Assembly: GCA_028714915.1 (NCBI GenBank)
Contig: JAQTLL010000004.1
Span: forward strand, 1-64,000
From: Sulfuricurvum sp.
GTDB taxonomy: Bacteria > Campylobacterota > Campylobacteria > Campylobacterales > Sulfurimonadaceae
Reading direction: 5' to 3'
Length of the DNA: 64,000 nt
The notes below the pieces were generated by a model. It made no database searches. It was not told the DNA's origin and was given only the letters and a program-made list of their open reading frames with translations. The position numbers were made by a program, and so were the translations under genes. Below are positions 38,612 through 47,739 of the stretch, piece after piece (the first letter of the stretch is position 1; every line of letters starts with the position of its first letter).

Positions 38612-40959
38612 TCCATAGAACGGTCTGTTGTATCTTCCTTGGCTTCGGGAGATTGTGATCGCAGATAGTAGGTCGATTTAAGACCCAATTTCCACGCGAG
38701 CATATAAATATCATTGAGATACTTACCGCTGGCTTTATCGAGGGTGATAAAGATATTGAGACTTTGCCCTTGGTCAATCCATTTTTGACGAATAGCTGCG
38801 GCTTTAATCAAAATCGTTTGATCCAAATCGTACGCAGGGGTATAATAGCCCCACGTATCAGGACTAAGTTTCGGAGCAACGACAGGAATCAACCCTGAAA
38901 GATTTTCTTCGAACCATTTGCGCTTATACACAGGCTCGATCGTTTGAGTCGTGCCTGTGAGGATTGAAATCGAACTCGTCGGTGCAATCGCCATCAAATA
39001 TCCATTGCGCATCCCTTGTTTTTTAACTGTTTCACGTAACGCATCCCAGTCGTAGCTAGAGGCAAACAATCCGCCGCGATCGACTAAATTACGAACTTCC
39101 GCTGTCGCATGATCCATCGGTAAAATACCACGACTCCATTTGGACCCTTGATACTCGGCATACGACCCTTTTTCAAGCGCTAAATCGGATGACGCCTTAA
39201 TCGCGTTATAACTGACCGCTTCCATCACTTCATCAATTTTATCGAAATGCTCTTGCGTACCCCACATGATTTTATTCTCTGCAAGCATCTGTGCTTCACC
39301 CATAACACCCAAACCGATTGCACGGCTTTTCATGTTAGTGCGTTTTACTTTTTCTAACGGATAGAAGTTAAGATCAATAACGTTATCCAGCGCACGAATG
39401 GCGATAGGGACGATACGGTCAATCTCCTCTTTGGTGTTAATGCGTGAGAGGTTAACGGAGGCTAGGTTACACACTGCCGTTGCACCATCCACTTTCTCTT
39501 TTTCCACAATGTAAATGAGTCGTCCACCCAATGAGTCAAGCGCCGTCACCTTGTTAGCAGGTTTTTCGATACCGCTGTCCACTTTCACTAACTCATCTTC
39601 TTCGTACGTCACAAACGTTCCATCTTCAAATTTAATCTTGATGAGATAATGGTTAGGCTGTGTATTTTGGAAAATTTCCGTACAAAGGTTTGAACTGCGG
39701 ATAATTCCATAATGGTCATTTGGGTTGGCGCGGTTAGCACTGTCTTTGAAACACAAGAATGGACTTCCTGATTCGAAATAACTTGTTAGGATTTTTTTCC
39801 ACAAATCTTTGGCTTTCGTATGCTCTTTAATCACACTTGCATCTTGCTCAAGCTCCACATAACGCTTTTCAAACGCATCCCCGTAAAGTTCGCTCAAATC
39901 TTTGACATCATAGGGATCAAACATCGTCCAGATACCGTCTTCAACAACACGCTTCATAAACATATCGTTAATCCACAAGGCAGGGAACAAGTCATGAGCA
40001 CGACGGCGCTCTTCGCCTGAGTTTTTCTTGATGTCGAGGAAATCTTTGACATCCATGTGCCATGGCTCGAGATAGACAGCGATTGCCCCTTTACGAGTCC
40101 CTAGCTGATCGACCGCAATAGCGATGTCGTTGGTGATTTTCAAAAACGGTACAGTTCCTCCCGCCGCATTTTTATGCCCATCGATAAAAGAACCCATCGC
40201 ACGAACTTGTGTCCAATCCCAGCCAATACCACCGCCGAATTTGGAAAGCAGAGCCATCTCTTTGTAGGCATCAAAAATCCCTTCGATGTTATCAGGACTT
40301 GATCCAATGTAACACGAACTAAGCTGATGGCGCGTTGTACGGGCATTGGAGAGAGTAGGGGTGGCCAGCATCACTTGGAACTGGCTAATCATGTCGTAAA
40401 ATTTAATCGCCCACCCTTCACGGTCAGACTCGTTTTGTGCCAAAAACATTGAAATCGCCATAAACATATGCTGAGGAAGCTCAATAGGATCACCCTTACG
40501 ATCTTTGATAAGATAACGATCGTACAGTGTTTTAACGCCCAAATAGTTAAATTCCAAGTCTCGTTCAGGGACAATGTGCTTTTCAAGTTTGGAAAGGTCA
40601 AATTTCTCTTTTAATCCCAGAAGAATACGCCCCTCGGCCTCACCACGCTCAAAGTAGCTTTTGAGACTGCCGTATCCCGTAAATCCATTAACACGGTGAT
40701 ACAAATCGTATAAGAAAAGGCGTGATGCCACAAATGTCCAGTTAGGAGAGTCAATGTCGATTTTATCCACCGCTGTTTTAATCAACGTATGCTGAATCTC
40801 ATTGCTCGTAATCCCGTCACGAAATTGGATTTGTGCATCCACTTCAAGTTCGCTTTGCGATACGTTAATGAGTCCATCAACGGCAGCAAAAGTATATTTT
40901 TGAATTTTGGTAATATCCAGCGGCTCACGACGGCCGTTACGTTTAATAATGGTTAGCAT
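38593..40959 (-). CDS. nrdA: Ribonucleotide reductase class Ia, alpha subunit
   Basis: 788 residues. The N-terminal ATP-cone domain (MLTIIKRNGRREPLDITKI, about 1-90) binds allosteric effectors. The catalytic barrel has LSSCYIGSSPDNI, the finger-loop NLCTEIFQNT region and AIAPTSSISILTGTTQTIEP. The C-terminus ends with a CxxC pair (ECDGCQ) that relays electrons from thioredoxin or glutaredoxin. It makes dNDPs with NrdB. A TATAAT on the minus strand (40990-40995) lies about 30 bases upstream. Confidence 0.96.
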   Translation of the reverse strand: MLTIIKRNGRREPLDITKIQKYTFAAVDGLINVSQSELEVDAQIQFRDGITSNEIQHTLIKTAVDKIDIDSPNWTFVASRLFLYDLYHRVNGFTGYGSLKSYFERGEAEGRILLGLKEKFDLSKLEKHIVPERDLEFNYLGVKTLYDRYLIKDRKGDPIELPQHMFMAISMFLAQNESDREGWAIKFYDMISQFQVMLATPTLSNARTTRHQLSSCYIGSSPDNIEGIFDAYKEMALLSKFGGGIGWDWTQVRAMGSFIDGHKNAAGGTVPFLKITNDIAIAVDQLGTRKGAIAVYLEPWHMDVKDFLDIKKNSGEERRRAHDLFPALWINDMFMKRVVEDGIWTMFDPYDVKDLSELYGDAFEKRYVELEQDASVIKEHTKAKDLWKKILTSYFESGSPFLCFKDSANRANPNDHYGIIRSSNLCTEIFQNTQPNHYLIKIKFEDGTFVTYEEDELVKVDSGIEKPANKVTALDSLGGRLIYIVEKEKVDGATAVCNLASVNLSRINTKEEIDRIVPIAIRALDNVIDLNFYPLEKVKRTNMKSRAIGLGVMGEAQMLAENKIMWGTQEHFDKIDEVMEAVSYNAIKASSDLALEKGSYAEYQGSKWSRGILPMDHATAEVRNLVDRGGLFASSYDWDALRETVKKQGMRNGYLMAIAPTSSISILTGTTQTIEPVYKRKWFEENLSGLIPVVAPKLSPDTWGYYTPAYDLDQTILIKAAAIRQKWIDQGQSLNIFITLDKASGKYLNDIYMLAWKLGLKSTYYLRSQSPEAKEDTTDRSMECDGCQ

Positions 40960-40989
40960 ATCTTTTTCCTTGCAATTCTTAAAGTGTAT

Positions 40990-40995
40990 ATTATA
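40990..40995 (-). promoter_or_regulatory. -10 box for nrdA
   Basis: TATAAT on the minus strand, 31 bases upstream of the nrdA ATG. I could not find a clear NrdR box pair beside it. Confidence 0.45.
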
Positions 40996-41091
40996 CCCTC
41001 TAAATTTTAGAAATTCTTATAATGAGTTGTCTCTTTTTTATCCATAAATTCCAAGCAAACAGTAAGCCAAGATTTACAACTTTATTATTCC

Positions 41092-41119
41092 GTCATTCCC
41101 AACTTGATTGGGAATCCAG
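41092..41119. repeat. Dispersed palindromic repeat, half element (copy 4)
   Basis: GTCATTCCCAACTTGATTGGGAATCCAG in two pieces: arm ATTCCCAA pairs with TTGGGAAT. Both arms changed G to A and C to T relative to other copies yet remain complementary. It lies between nrdA and purB, 8 bases from the purB stop. Confidence 0.8.
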
Positions 41120-41126
41120 TGCTCTT

Positions 41127-42455
41127 TTATTTAAACACTCTCGCAAAAATTCTATCAACATTTTTCGTGTAATAATCAAAATTAAAACATTCGCGGATTG
41201 CCTCTTCACTCAAACTTTGACGCAACTCTTCATCATCTAATAGATATTGCAGATACAAGCTTTCACCCTTTTCATTGGTTGCACTCTTTCCGTGTTGCAA
41301 CCCTTCCCATACTTTCATCGCATTGCGCTGAACGATACGATATGCATCCTCACGACTAACACCTTTGAGAGGAAGCTCAAGCAATACACGCTGAGAGAAA
41401 ACCAAACCGCCTGTTAGATTGAGGTTACGCATCATATTCTCAGGATAAACCACAAGTTTAGAGATAACACTGTTAAAACGGTGCAGCATAAAATCAGAAG
41501 TTACAAAACTGTCCGGAAGCCAAAAACGTTCGGTAGAACTGTGAGAAATATCACGCTCATGCCATAACGCAACGTTTTCCATCGCAGGTACTGCGTATGA
41601 GCGAACCATACGCGCCAACCCGGTAATGTTCTCTGTCAAAATCGGATTGCGCTTATGAGGCATTGCCGATGAACCCTTTTGCCCCACAGCAAAATACTCT
41701 TCGCACTCATACACTTCCGTACGTTGCCAATGACGAACTTGTACCGCAAACTTTTCGATAGAGCTTGCTAACAACGCTAACGTAGAAGCAAGACGTGCAT
41801 AACGATCACGTTGGATAACTTGGTTGGATGCAGGGGCAGGTTTCAACCCTAACGCCTCACACGCATACTCTTCAAGCTCTAACGGTGCGTGAGCAAAATT
41901 ACCCATCGCTCCCGAAACTTGACCCACAGCAATCACCTCCATCGTTTGTTCTAAGTTAGTGAGATGACGTGCCATCTCATCGTACCAAACTGCTAACACC
42001 AAACCAAACGTAATAGGCTCACCGTGAATACCGTGTGAACGTCCTACCACCAAAGTCATCTTGTGTTCTATCGCACGAAGTTTAATTGACTCCATCACCA
42101 TTTTGACATCTTCTATAATAAGGCTTAGTGAATCACGCATCTGTAATGCAACGGCAGTATCCACTGTATCTGAACTCGTCATCCCATAATGGAACCAACG
42201 ACTCTCTTCTCCCAATGTCTCAGAAACCGAGGTAGTAAATGCAATCAGATCATGCCGCGTAACCGCTTCGATTTCATCAATACGCTCTACACTAAATCCT
42301 GCATTGGCTATTATTTTTGCCGCATCTTCATCGGGTATTAGTCCTAACTTATTCCACGCTACTACAACTGCTTTTTCAACATCGAGCCACGCCTGATATT
42401 TAGCTTGAATGCTCCACTTGGATTTCATCTCTTCTCTACTGTAACGATCTACCAT
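41127..42455 (-). CDS. purB: Adenylosuccinate lyase
   Basis: 442 residues. The fumarase/aspartase superfamily signature is GSSAMPHKRNP at about 262-272, with SSDTVDTA and the catalytic-histidine region GRSHGIHGEP upstream. It acts twice in purine synthesis (SAICAR to AICAR, and adenylosuccinate to AMP). The ATG is preceded by GGGAGC. It is divergent from the pseudouridine synthase gene, with an AT-rich gap containing a TATAA element readable on both strands. Confidence 0.95.
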   Translation of the reverse strand: MVDRYSREEMKSKWSIQAKYQAWLDVEKAVVVAWNKLGLIPDEDAAKIIANAGFSVERIDEIEAVTRHDLIAFTTSVSETLGEESRWFHYGMTSSDTVDTAVALQMRDSLSLIIEDVKMVMESIKLRAIEHKMTLVVGRSHGIHGEPITFGLVLAVWYDEMARHLTNLEQTMEVIAVGQVSGAMGNFAHAPLELEEYACEALGLKPAPASNQVIQRDRYARLASTLALLASSIEKFAVQVRHWQRTEVYECEEYFAVGQKGSSAMPHKRNPILTENITGLARMVRSYAVPAMENVALWHERDISHSSTERFWLPDSFVTSDFMLHRFNSVISKLVVYPENMMRNLNLTGGLVFSQRVLLELPLKGVSREDAYRIVQRNAMKVWEGLQHGKSATNEKGESLYLQYLLDDEELRQSLSEEAIRECFNFDYYTKNVDRIFARVFK

Positions 42456-42538
42456 ATTATGCTCCCTTGATATGCTAAAATGCGCATCTGTTATTATAAA
42501 TTTAGTCTATCCAACCATCGCTTATAAAGGAATATATT

Positions 42539-43486
42539 TTGCCCTTCGTTATTAAAAAACTCCATGCCCCAACCCGTCAAAAAGCCATTTTATTTTTGAT
42601 TCGTGAATTGGGGCTTGGACAACCCGAAGCACAGCGTCTTATTGCCAAAGGACGGCTTTCTCAAAATGGAATTGTTATGAGTAATCAGATGGGATTTATC
42701 GAAGGGGATTTTGATTTTATTTGCTTTGAGCCATTATCTCGCGGTCTTTCTGCCACCTTTGTCGCTCCCGATTTTGCCGTTTATGACAAACCAAGCGGCG
42801 TGTTAGTTCATCCCCAAAGCCGTCGCACGGCCTACTCTCTTAACGATGAAATCAAACATCGGTTTGGCCACGACGCAAACGTCACTCACAGAATCGACCA
42901 AGAGACAAGCGGTTTAGTCCTTGCTTCTCGTAACAAAGAGAGTGAGACTGTTTTAAAATTGTTATTTGAAAATCGTGAAATAAGCAAACGCTACTTGGCA
43001 ATGGTACATGGACACCTAGAACATCCGTTAGATATTCAAGAACCTTTATTACGTAGAGAAGATACAAATACCTTAGTACGGATGGTCGTAAAAGTTGATC
43101 CCGAGGGTAAAGCTTCTCGTACTTTTATAAAACCGCTACAATACTTTCCAGAGCATAATATGACCCTTGTAGAGGCATCTCCTTTTACAGGTCGTACCCA
43201 TCAAATTCGGGTTCATTTGTTTCACGTGAAACATCCAATTGTTGGTGATCCCATCTACGGACAGGAAGAAGCGGACATTATTAAATTTTTAGATAAAGAA
43301 ATAACCATTGAGGAACGATTAGGCAAGGGAGGAGCAACTCGGCTACTCCTTCATGCTTATAGTTTGGAGTTTGAATATGAAGGAAACCGTTTCCATATTG
43401 TTTCAAAAGAAAATTTTATTTCAACGTGTTTTGAGGCGATGGGAATCTCCCCGTCATTCCCGACTCAATCGGGAATCTATCTTTAG
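42539..43486 (+). CDS. RluA-family pseudouridine synthase
   Basis: 315 residues. An S4-like N-terminal region (GQPEAQRLIAKGRLSQNG) precedes the catalytic domain with the aspartate in THRIDQETSGLVLA and the downstream FTGRTHQIRVHL. The TTG start with AAAGGAA upstream is preferred because no earlier ATG is in frame. It isomerises uridine in rRNA or tRNA; the exact site cannot be assigned. The last ten residues (SFPTQSGIYL) and the stop codon are encoded by a dispersed palindromic repeat that begins at 43453. Confidence 0.9.
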   Translation: MPFVIKKLHAPTRQKAILFLIRELGLGQPEAQRLIAKGRLSQNGIVMSNQMGFIEGDFDFICFEPLSRGLSATFVAPDFAVYDKPSGVLVHPQSRRTAYSLNDEIKHRFGHDANVTHRIDQETSGLVLASRNKESETVLKLLFENREISKRYLAMVHGHLEHPLDIQEPLLRREDTNTLVRMVVKVDPEGKASRTFIKPLQYFPEHNMTLVEASPFTGRTHQIRVHLFHVKHPIVGDPIYGQEEADIIKFLDKEITIEERLGKGGATRLLLHAYSLEFEYEGNRFHIVSKENFISTCFEAMGISPSFPTQSGIYL

Positions 43487-43531
43487 CATTTAAAAACACT
43501 GGATTCCCTGAGCGTAGCACAGAATGATGAC
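43453..43531. repeat. Dispersed palindromic repeat, paired-hairpin form (copy 5)
   Basis: First half GTCATTCCCGA...TCGGGAATC (43453-43477); second half begins CTGGATTCCC and ends AGAATGATGAC, a diverged partner. It supplies the 3' end of the pseudouridine synthase gene and ends 4 bases before the acyltransferase stop on the other strand. Confidence 0.8.
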
Positions 43532-43534
43532 TGA

Positions 43535-45256
43535 TTATATATCTCTCATATACCGCTGACGCTTTGCCTCTTTGATTTTTCGAATATCGACCATAATATA
43601 CCCATCAATACAGTTGTTAAAATCCACATCAATGCCAAAATCCATGAACTCTACTCCTCTCTCTTCACAGAGTTCTGTGTACTGTTTGTAGAGTGTTGGG
43701 ACACCTAAATCAAAAGTTTTGAGATAGTTTTTTAACCTTTTAAAGTCTTCATTGTAATCATCTCCCTTGAAAAATTCCGAAAACTCCAAGCTGACAAATT
43801 CCGAAAGATGATACGGAGACTTCGCTCGAAGCATCGTATGATTGCTCCCAAAATAGTGAGAATAAAAGTAAACCAAAGCATTTTGTGCACTTTGTGGAAA
43901 ATTTCCCGATATACTTACCGGTCCTATCATATATTTAATATGGGAATTATGGCTGAGATACGCACCAATCCCTTGCCACAGATAATCAAGCGCTCTGCTT
44001 CCCCAATATTTAGGTTGAACAAAACTGCGTCCCAATTCTATGGCATCTTCGAGAATGGGATCAAATGAATTATGCATATCACACAGTTCATTGAGATAAA
44101 GTCCCTCACGTCCAAGCCATGACAATATCCATCCACACTCACCGATACGATACGCTCCAACCACTTCGAGTTCATCATCATCCCACAAGACAAGATGATG
44201 ATAGTAGCGATCATACTCATCGATGTCTCGCGATTTACCGCTCCCCTCTCCCACTTTACGAAAAGAGTATTCACGTAATCGACCGATTTCATTGATTAGA
44301 TTGGAAGCATTGTCGTGTTCAATCAAATAGATTTGTTTATTGTCACTCGTTGTTCCTAACCGTTCCCCTCTTTTTAATTCTTGACGAATATCTTGGCGTG
44401 ATAATGGATGAGCGATTGAACTTTCAGTAGGATAAATTCCACTCTTCCCTTTTCCAAGTCTCAATAAATGTTTTCGAAACAATCGCACATGATGTCTTTC
44501 ATTCATAGCAGAATCGTTAAATGCTCTGGGGGTGATGATTTCCCCTATTTTAAACTCAAATGCTTGATTCTTAGCAGCAAACATCTCATGACTGAGTAAA
44601 AGCGTTCCTAGAGGCTTATAAACCCATGAGGCAGCGTAAAATAGAGAACTGTTTCGTGCTTTGATGTAAACAGGTAAAATAGGGGTAGAATTTCGTTTCG
44701 CAAATTTTATAAACCCCCCTTTCCATCCCCCCTCTTTTAACCCAAAAAATCCTGCACGTGATACTTCTCCACTGGGGAAAAAGAGTACGGCCTCTTCTGC
44801 TTGAAGCGCTAAATCAATTTGTCGCAGAGCCTGTTTGGAAATTTTTTCATTCATGTTATCAACACTGATTAAAAATTCTTTGAGCTGAGGGATTGAAGAG
44901 AGCATTTTATTGGCAACTATTTTGACTTTTTTATCTGTCCGCACACTGCACACCATTTGAATCAATGTTAATGCATCCAATGCTCCAAGTGGATGATTAG
45001 CAACAATAATAACTTTTCCAAGTGCCGGAACATTTTCAATCTCACGATGAACTACTTTGTACGATACATTCAAATGTTTTAACACGGTATCGATAAATTC
45101 TAAACCGCTTTTTGATTTGTGTAATTGCATAAAAGTATTAATAGAATTTTCATGAATTAATATACGGGTTAAACCAACAATTGATTTAGAAATTATTTCA
45201 GGATATTTAAATAAAAAGGGATGCTCTTTTTTAAGCAGTGTTTCTACATTAACCAT
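43535..45256 (-). CDS. Two-domain acyltransferase, OlsF-like (PlsC + N-acyltransferase)
   Basis: 573 residues. The N-terminal half (about 60-260) is a PlsC-type glycerol-phosphate/lysolipid acyltransferase: IIVANHPLGALDAL, LFFPSGEVSRAG and LPVYIKARNS. The C-terminal half (about 310-540) resembles OlsB/GNAT-type N-acyltransferases: LREYSFRKVGEGSG, LVLWDDDELEVVGAYRIG, ELGRSFVQPKYWG. This domain pair is that of OlsF, which makes ornithine lipids in one protein. An OlsF role is plausible; a hemolysin-like acyltransferase of unknown product is the alternative. No membrane helix is obvious. It sits beside the origin-region DnaA boxes. Confidence 0.75.
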   Translation of the reverse strand: MVNVETLLKKEHPFLFKYPEIISKSIVGLTRILIHENSINTFMQLHKSKSGLEFIDTVLKHLNVSYKVVHREIENVPALGKVIIVANHPLGALDALTLIQMVCSVRTDKKVKIVANKMLSSIPQLKEFLISVDNMNEKISKQALRQIDLALQAEEAVLFFPSGEVSRAGFFGLKEGGWKGGFIKFAKRNSTPILPVYIKARNSSLFYAASWVYKPLGTLLLSHEMFAAKNQAFEFKIGEIITPRAFNDSAMNERHHVRLFRKHLLRLGKGKSGIYPTESSIAHPLSRQDIRQELKRGERLGTTSDNKQIYLIEHDNASNLINEIGRLREYSFRKVGEGSGKSRDIDEYDRYYHHLVLWDDDELEVVGAYRIGECGWILSWLGREGLYLNELCDMHNSFDPILEDAIELGRSFVQPKYWGSRALDYLWQGIGAYLSHNSHIKYMIGPVSISGNFPQSAQNALVYFYSHYFGSNHTMLRAKSPYHLSEFVSLEFSEFFKGDDYNEDFKRLKNYLKTFDLGVPTLYKQYTELCEERGVEFMDFGIDVDFNNCIDGYIMVDIRKIKEAKRQRYMRDI

Positions 45257-45362
45257 AATATTGACCCCTAAGAGGTTTAAGATATTGAATGGTAAATTAT
45301 GTTAATTTCAATTGCATTACAGACTTATTACCTCTTGATTACAACAATCAAATAATCAGTAA

Positions 45363-45582
45363 TGTGAATAACTTTTTATAACATCTGCTTAATCCTAACT
45401 GAAATGTTTATCACTATTTATTATCTCTTTAAAAGTCCCTATTTTAGGGATTTTAAAGAGAATAAAGTAGTTCTTAATTTAGGATAAATTTATCTAAAAT
45501 ATTTCTTAAATAGGTTAAAATTATATGAATTATAATGAAAAAAATTCTCCTTTTATTCACATCTTGCTCACAGTGTGAATAT
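45363..45582. other. DnaA-box cluster upstream of ruvC (possible oriC part)
   Basis: Gap 45257-45726 (470 bases) has no credible gene and is very AT-rich. It contains TGTGAATAA at 45363-45371 (minus-strand TTATTCACA), TTATTCACA at 45553-45561 and TGTGAATAT at 45574-45582. The first two match the TTATTCACA sequence also present beside dnaA exactly. Its place next to the dnaA origin suggests a third DnaA-binding region. Confidence 0.55.
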
Positions 45583-45726
45583 TACACATTTTCCAAAAAA
45601 ATAGAGAATTTTTGAAGTTTTCAGAAGATTATAAGGTGCAATTTTCGAATTCAAAGTATTTTTTTAATTGTTAGTACAACCTAAAAAAATTAAGCCTCTC
45701 TAAGACTCTTTCGCTATAGTTTTAAC

Positions 45727-46233
45727 TTAACGACCTTCCTGGTGTGTCGGTCGTTTTATCCCTTCCAGTTTCACTCTTTGTGCATGGGTTATCGCTACTG
45801 CCATCGCATCGGTTATATCCAGCGGTTTTATCTCTTTTGTTATCCCCAATATTTGTTTGACCATAAACGCAACCTGTTCTTTTGCTGCTTTTGCTTTTCC
45901 AGTTAATGCTTTTTTGACTTGCAATGCTGTATATTCTGCAAATATTCCGTGCTCTTGTAAAATTTTGAGCATAATAGCTCCTCGAAACTGTGCAAGTTTC
46001 AAAACAGTTTTTGGATTATGGGCATAAAAGATATCTTCCATTGCCACTTCGTCAATCGTATAGGTTTTGAAAAGCTGTTCCAGTGCTTCAACCACTTGCG
46101 GGATTTGGTATTGCAACCCTTCACTTTTCATTTTAATAAGCCCTGCTTCAACCAGTTTAAATTTCTGACCCTCAATTTTTACAAGTGCATAACCACAATT
46201 ACGTGTTCCCGGATCTATTCCCAAAATAACCAT
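45727..46233 (-). CDS. ruvC: Holliday junction resolvase RuvC
   Basis: 168 residues. The N-terminal [14 protein letters not shown] carries catalytic Asp7; [14 protein letters not shown] provides a glutamate, and the C-terminal [12 protein letters not shown] supplies the aspartate pair. It resolves Holliday junctions with RuvAB. It is divergent from dnaA; the shared gap holds five DnaA boxes, so its promoter may be DnaA-responsive. Confidence 0.94.
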   Translation of the reverse strand: MVILGIDPGTRNCGYALVKIEGQKFKLVEAGLIKMKSEGLQYQIPQVVEALEQLFKTYTIDEVAMEDIFYAHNPKTVLKLAQFRGAIMLKILQEHGIFAEYTALQVKKALTGKAKAAKEQVAFMVKQILGITKEIKPLDITDAMAVAITHAQRVKLEGIKRPTHQEGR

Positions 46234-46241
46234 TTTTTATT

Positions 46242-46348
46242 CCATTCACCCTATTAAAAAGTTATTCACACCTGTGAATAAAGATATTCACGTTTATTTA
46301 TTCCCTAATTATAGGCTAATATTGGTATTATTCTCAATACTATTCACA
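46242..46348. other. oriC part 1: DnaA boxes between ruvC and dnaA
   Basis: Five box-like sites: CCATTCACC (46242-46250), TTATTCACA (46262-46270), TGTGAATAA (46273-46281, inverted), ATATTCACG (46284-46292) and CTATTCACA (46340-46348). The second and third form a perfect 20-base palindrome with CC at the centre. Helicobacter has a bipartite origin flanking dnaA, and this corresponds to its upstream part. The boxes also overlap the likely dnaA promoter, suggesting autoregulation. Confidence 0.75.
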
Positions 46349-46363
46349 TATACAGGAAACATA

Positions 46364-47695
46364 ATGGCTAACATTGGCAGCATGGTATTGCAGATGCTCA
46401 AAAATGAAATTAGTGAAGTAGATTACACCCGCTACATAAAACAAATTCATTACAATGAAGAAGAATCAAAAAGCAACCATGTTGTGTACAATGCCCCAAA
46501 CCCTTTGATTGCCAACTGGGTACGAACCAAATACAGTGATAAAATTTCCCATCTTTTTGAAATTAAAACAGGGGTGAAGCCTTCTATCATTATTAGTGTT
46601 AAAACACACAACACTCCCTCATCCAATCAAACAGCACCCATAGTTCCTGTTCACAGTGATAAAATGCCCCAAACACTCCTCAACCCTTCTTATACTTTTG
46701 ATAACTTTGTCGTTGGAGGTTCCAATAATTTTGCCTACGTTGCTGCAAAAAGTGTCAGTGAAAAATCGGGTATTGTTTATAATCCGCTCTTTATCTACGG
46801 CGGAGTAGGATTAGGGAAAACCCATTTGATGCAAGCGGTTGGAAATGTGATGTTGGCACAGGGTAAAACCGTCATTTATACCTCTGTGGAACAGTTTCTC
46901 AATGATTTTTCCCGCCATCTGAGCAATCGAACTATGGACAGGTTTAAAGACAAATATCGTAAATGTGATTTGCTTCTTATCGATGATATTCAGTTTTTAA
47001 GCGGTAAAAACCAAATTCAAGAAGAATTTTTTCATACCTTTGAAGCCCTTCGTAATGAAAACAAACAAATTATCATTACTTCCGATAAGCATCCAAAAAA
47101 AATCGGCGGTTTAGAAGAACGGCTCAAAAGTCGTTTTGAATGGGGATTGGTAGCCGATATTCAGCCTCCTGAACTTGAAACAAAAATTGAAATTATCAAG
47201 AAAAAATGCGAAATCAATCGGGTTAAATTAGACAAAGAAGTTATTAATTATATTGCAACGATTATCGAAAATAATACGAGAGAAATTGAGGGAATTTTAT
47301 CCAAGCTCAACGCCTATTCTCAACTTATGGGAGTTGATATTAATATCGAATTTACCCGAAACGTTCTCAAAGAACAGATGGCAGAAAAACGACTCAATAT
47401 AACCATAGATACTATTGTAGATATTGTTTCCAAAGAACTCAACGTTAAATCTACAGAAATTCGTTCAAAAAGCCGAAACAGCAGTATCGTTTATGCAAGA
47501 CGTATTGCTATTTATCTTTCTCGTAATCTCACCCCAAACTCTATGCCTCAGCTCGCTCATTATTTTGGGATGAAAGATCATACCGCCGTCAGTCACACCA
47601 TGAAAAAAATTCAAGAAATAATGAAAAATGATGAAGATTTTAAAATAAAAGTGGATGAGCTTTCCAATAAAATTTCTTCCTTAACAAGTGAGTAA
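46364..47695 (+). CDS. dnaA: Chromosomal replication initiator DnaA
   Basis: 443 residues from MANIGSMVLQM, with AGGA 8 bases upstream; the ORF's 30 upstream codons overlap the DnaA boxes and are not credible coding. AAA+ domain III has Walker A GGVGLGKT and Walker B LLLIDDIQFL; domain IV ends in the DnaA signature region YFGMKDHTAVSHTMKKI. Initiates replication at the adjoining boxes. Confidence 0.97.
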   Translation: MANIGSMVLQMLKNEISEVDYTRYIKQIHYNEEESKSNHVVYNAPNPLIANWVRTKYSDKISHLFEIKTGVKPSIIISVKTHNTPSSNQTAPIVPVHSDKMPQTLLNPSYTFDNFVVGGSNNFAYVAAKSVSEKSGIVYNPLFIYGGVGLGKTHLMQAVGNVMLAQGKTVIYTSVEQFLNDFSRHLSNRTMDRFKDKYRKCDLLLIDDIQFLSGKNQIQEEFFHTFEALRNENKQIIITSDKHPKKIGGLEERLKSRFEWGLVADIQPPELETKIEIIKKKCEINRVKLDKEVINYIATIIENNTREIEGILSKLNAYSQLMGVDINIEFTRNVLKEQMAEKRLNITIDTIVDIVSKELNVKSTEIRSKSRNSSIVYARRIAIYLSRNLTPNSMPQLAHYFGMKDHTAVSHTMKKIQEIMKNDEDFKIKVDELSNKISSLTSE

Positions 47696-47739
47696 AATTC
47701 CATTTGTAATGGGTTTTTAAAAAGGCTATAATTCGTACA

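Noticed and set aside
46274..46363. 30-codon N-terminal extension of DnaA
   Set aside because: It would encode the DnaA-box region; the ATG at 46364 has a proper ribosome site and gives the expected DnaA N-terminus.
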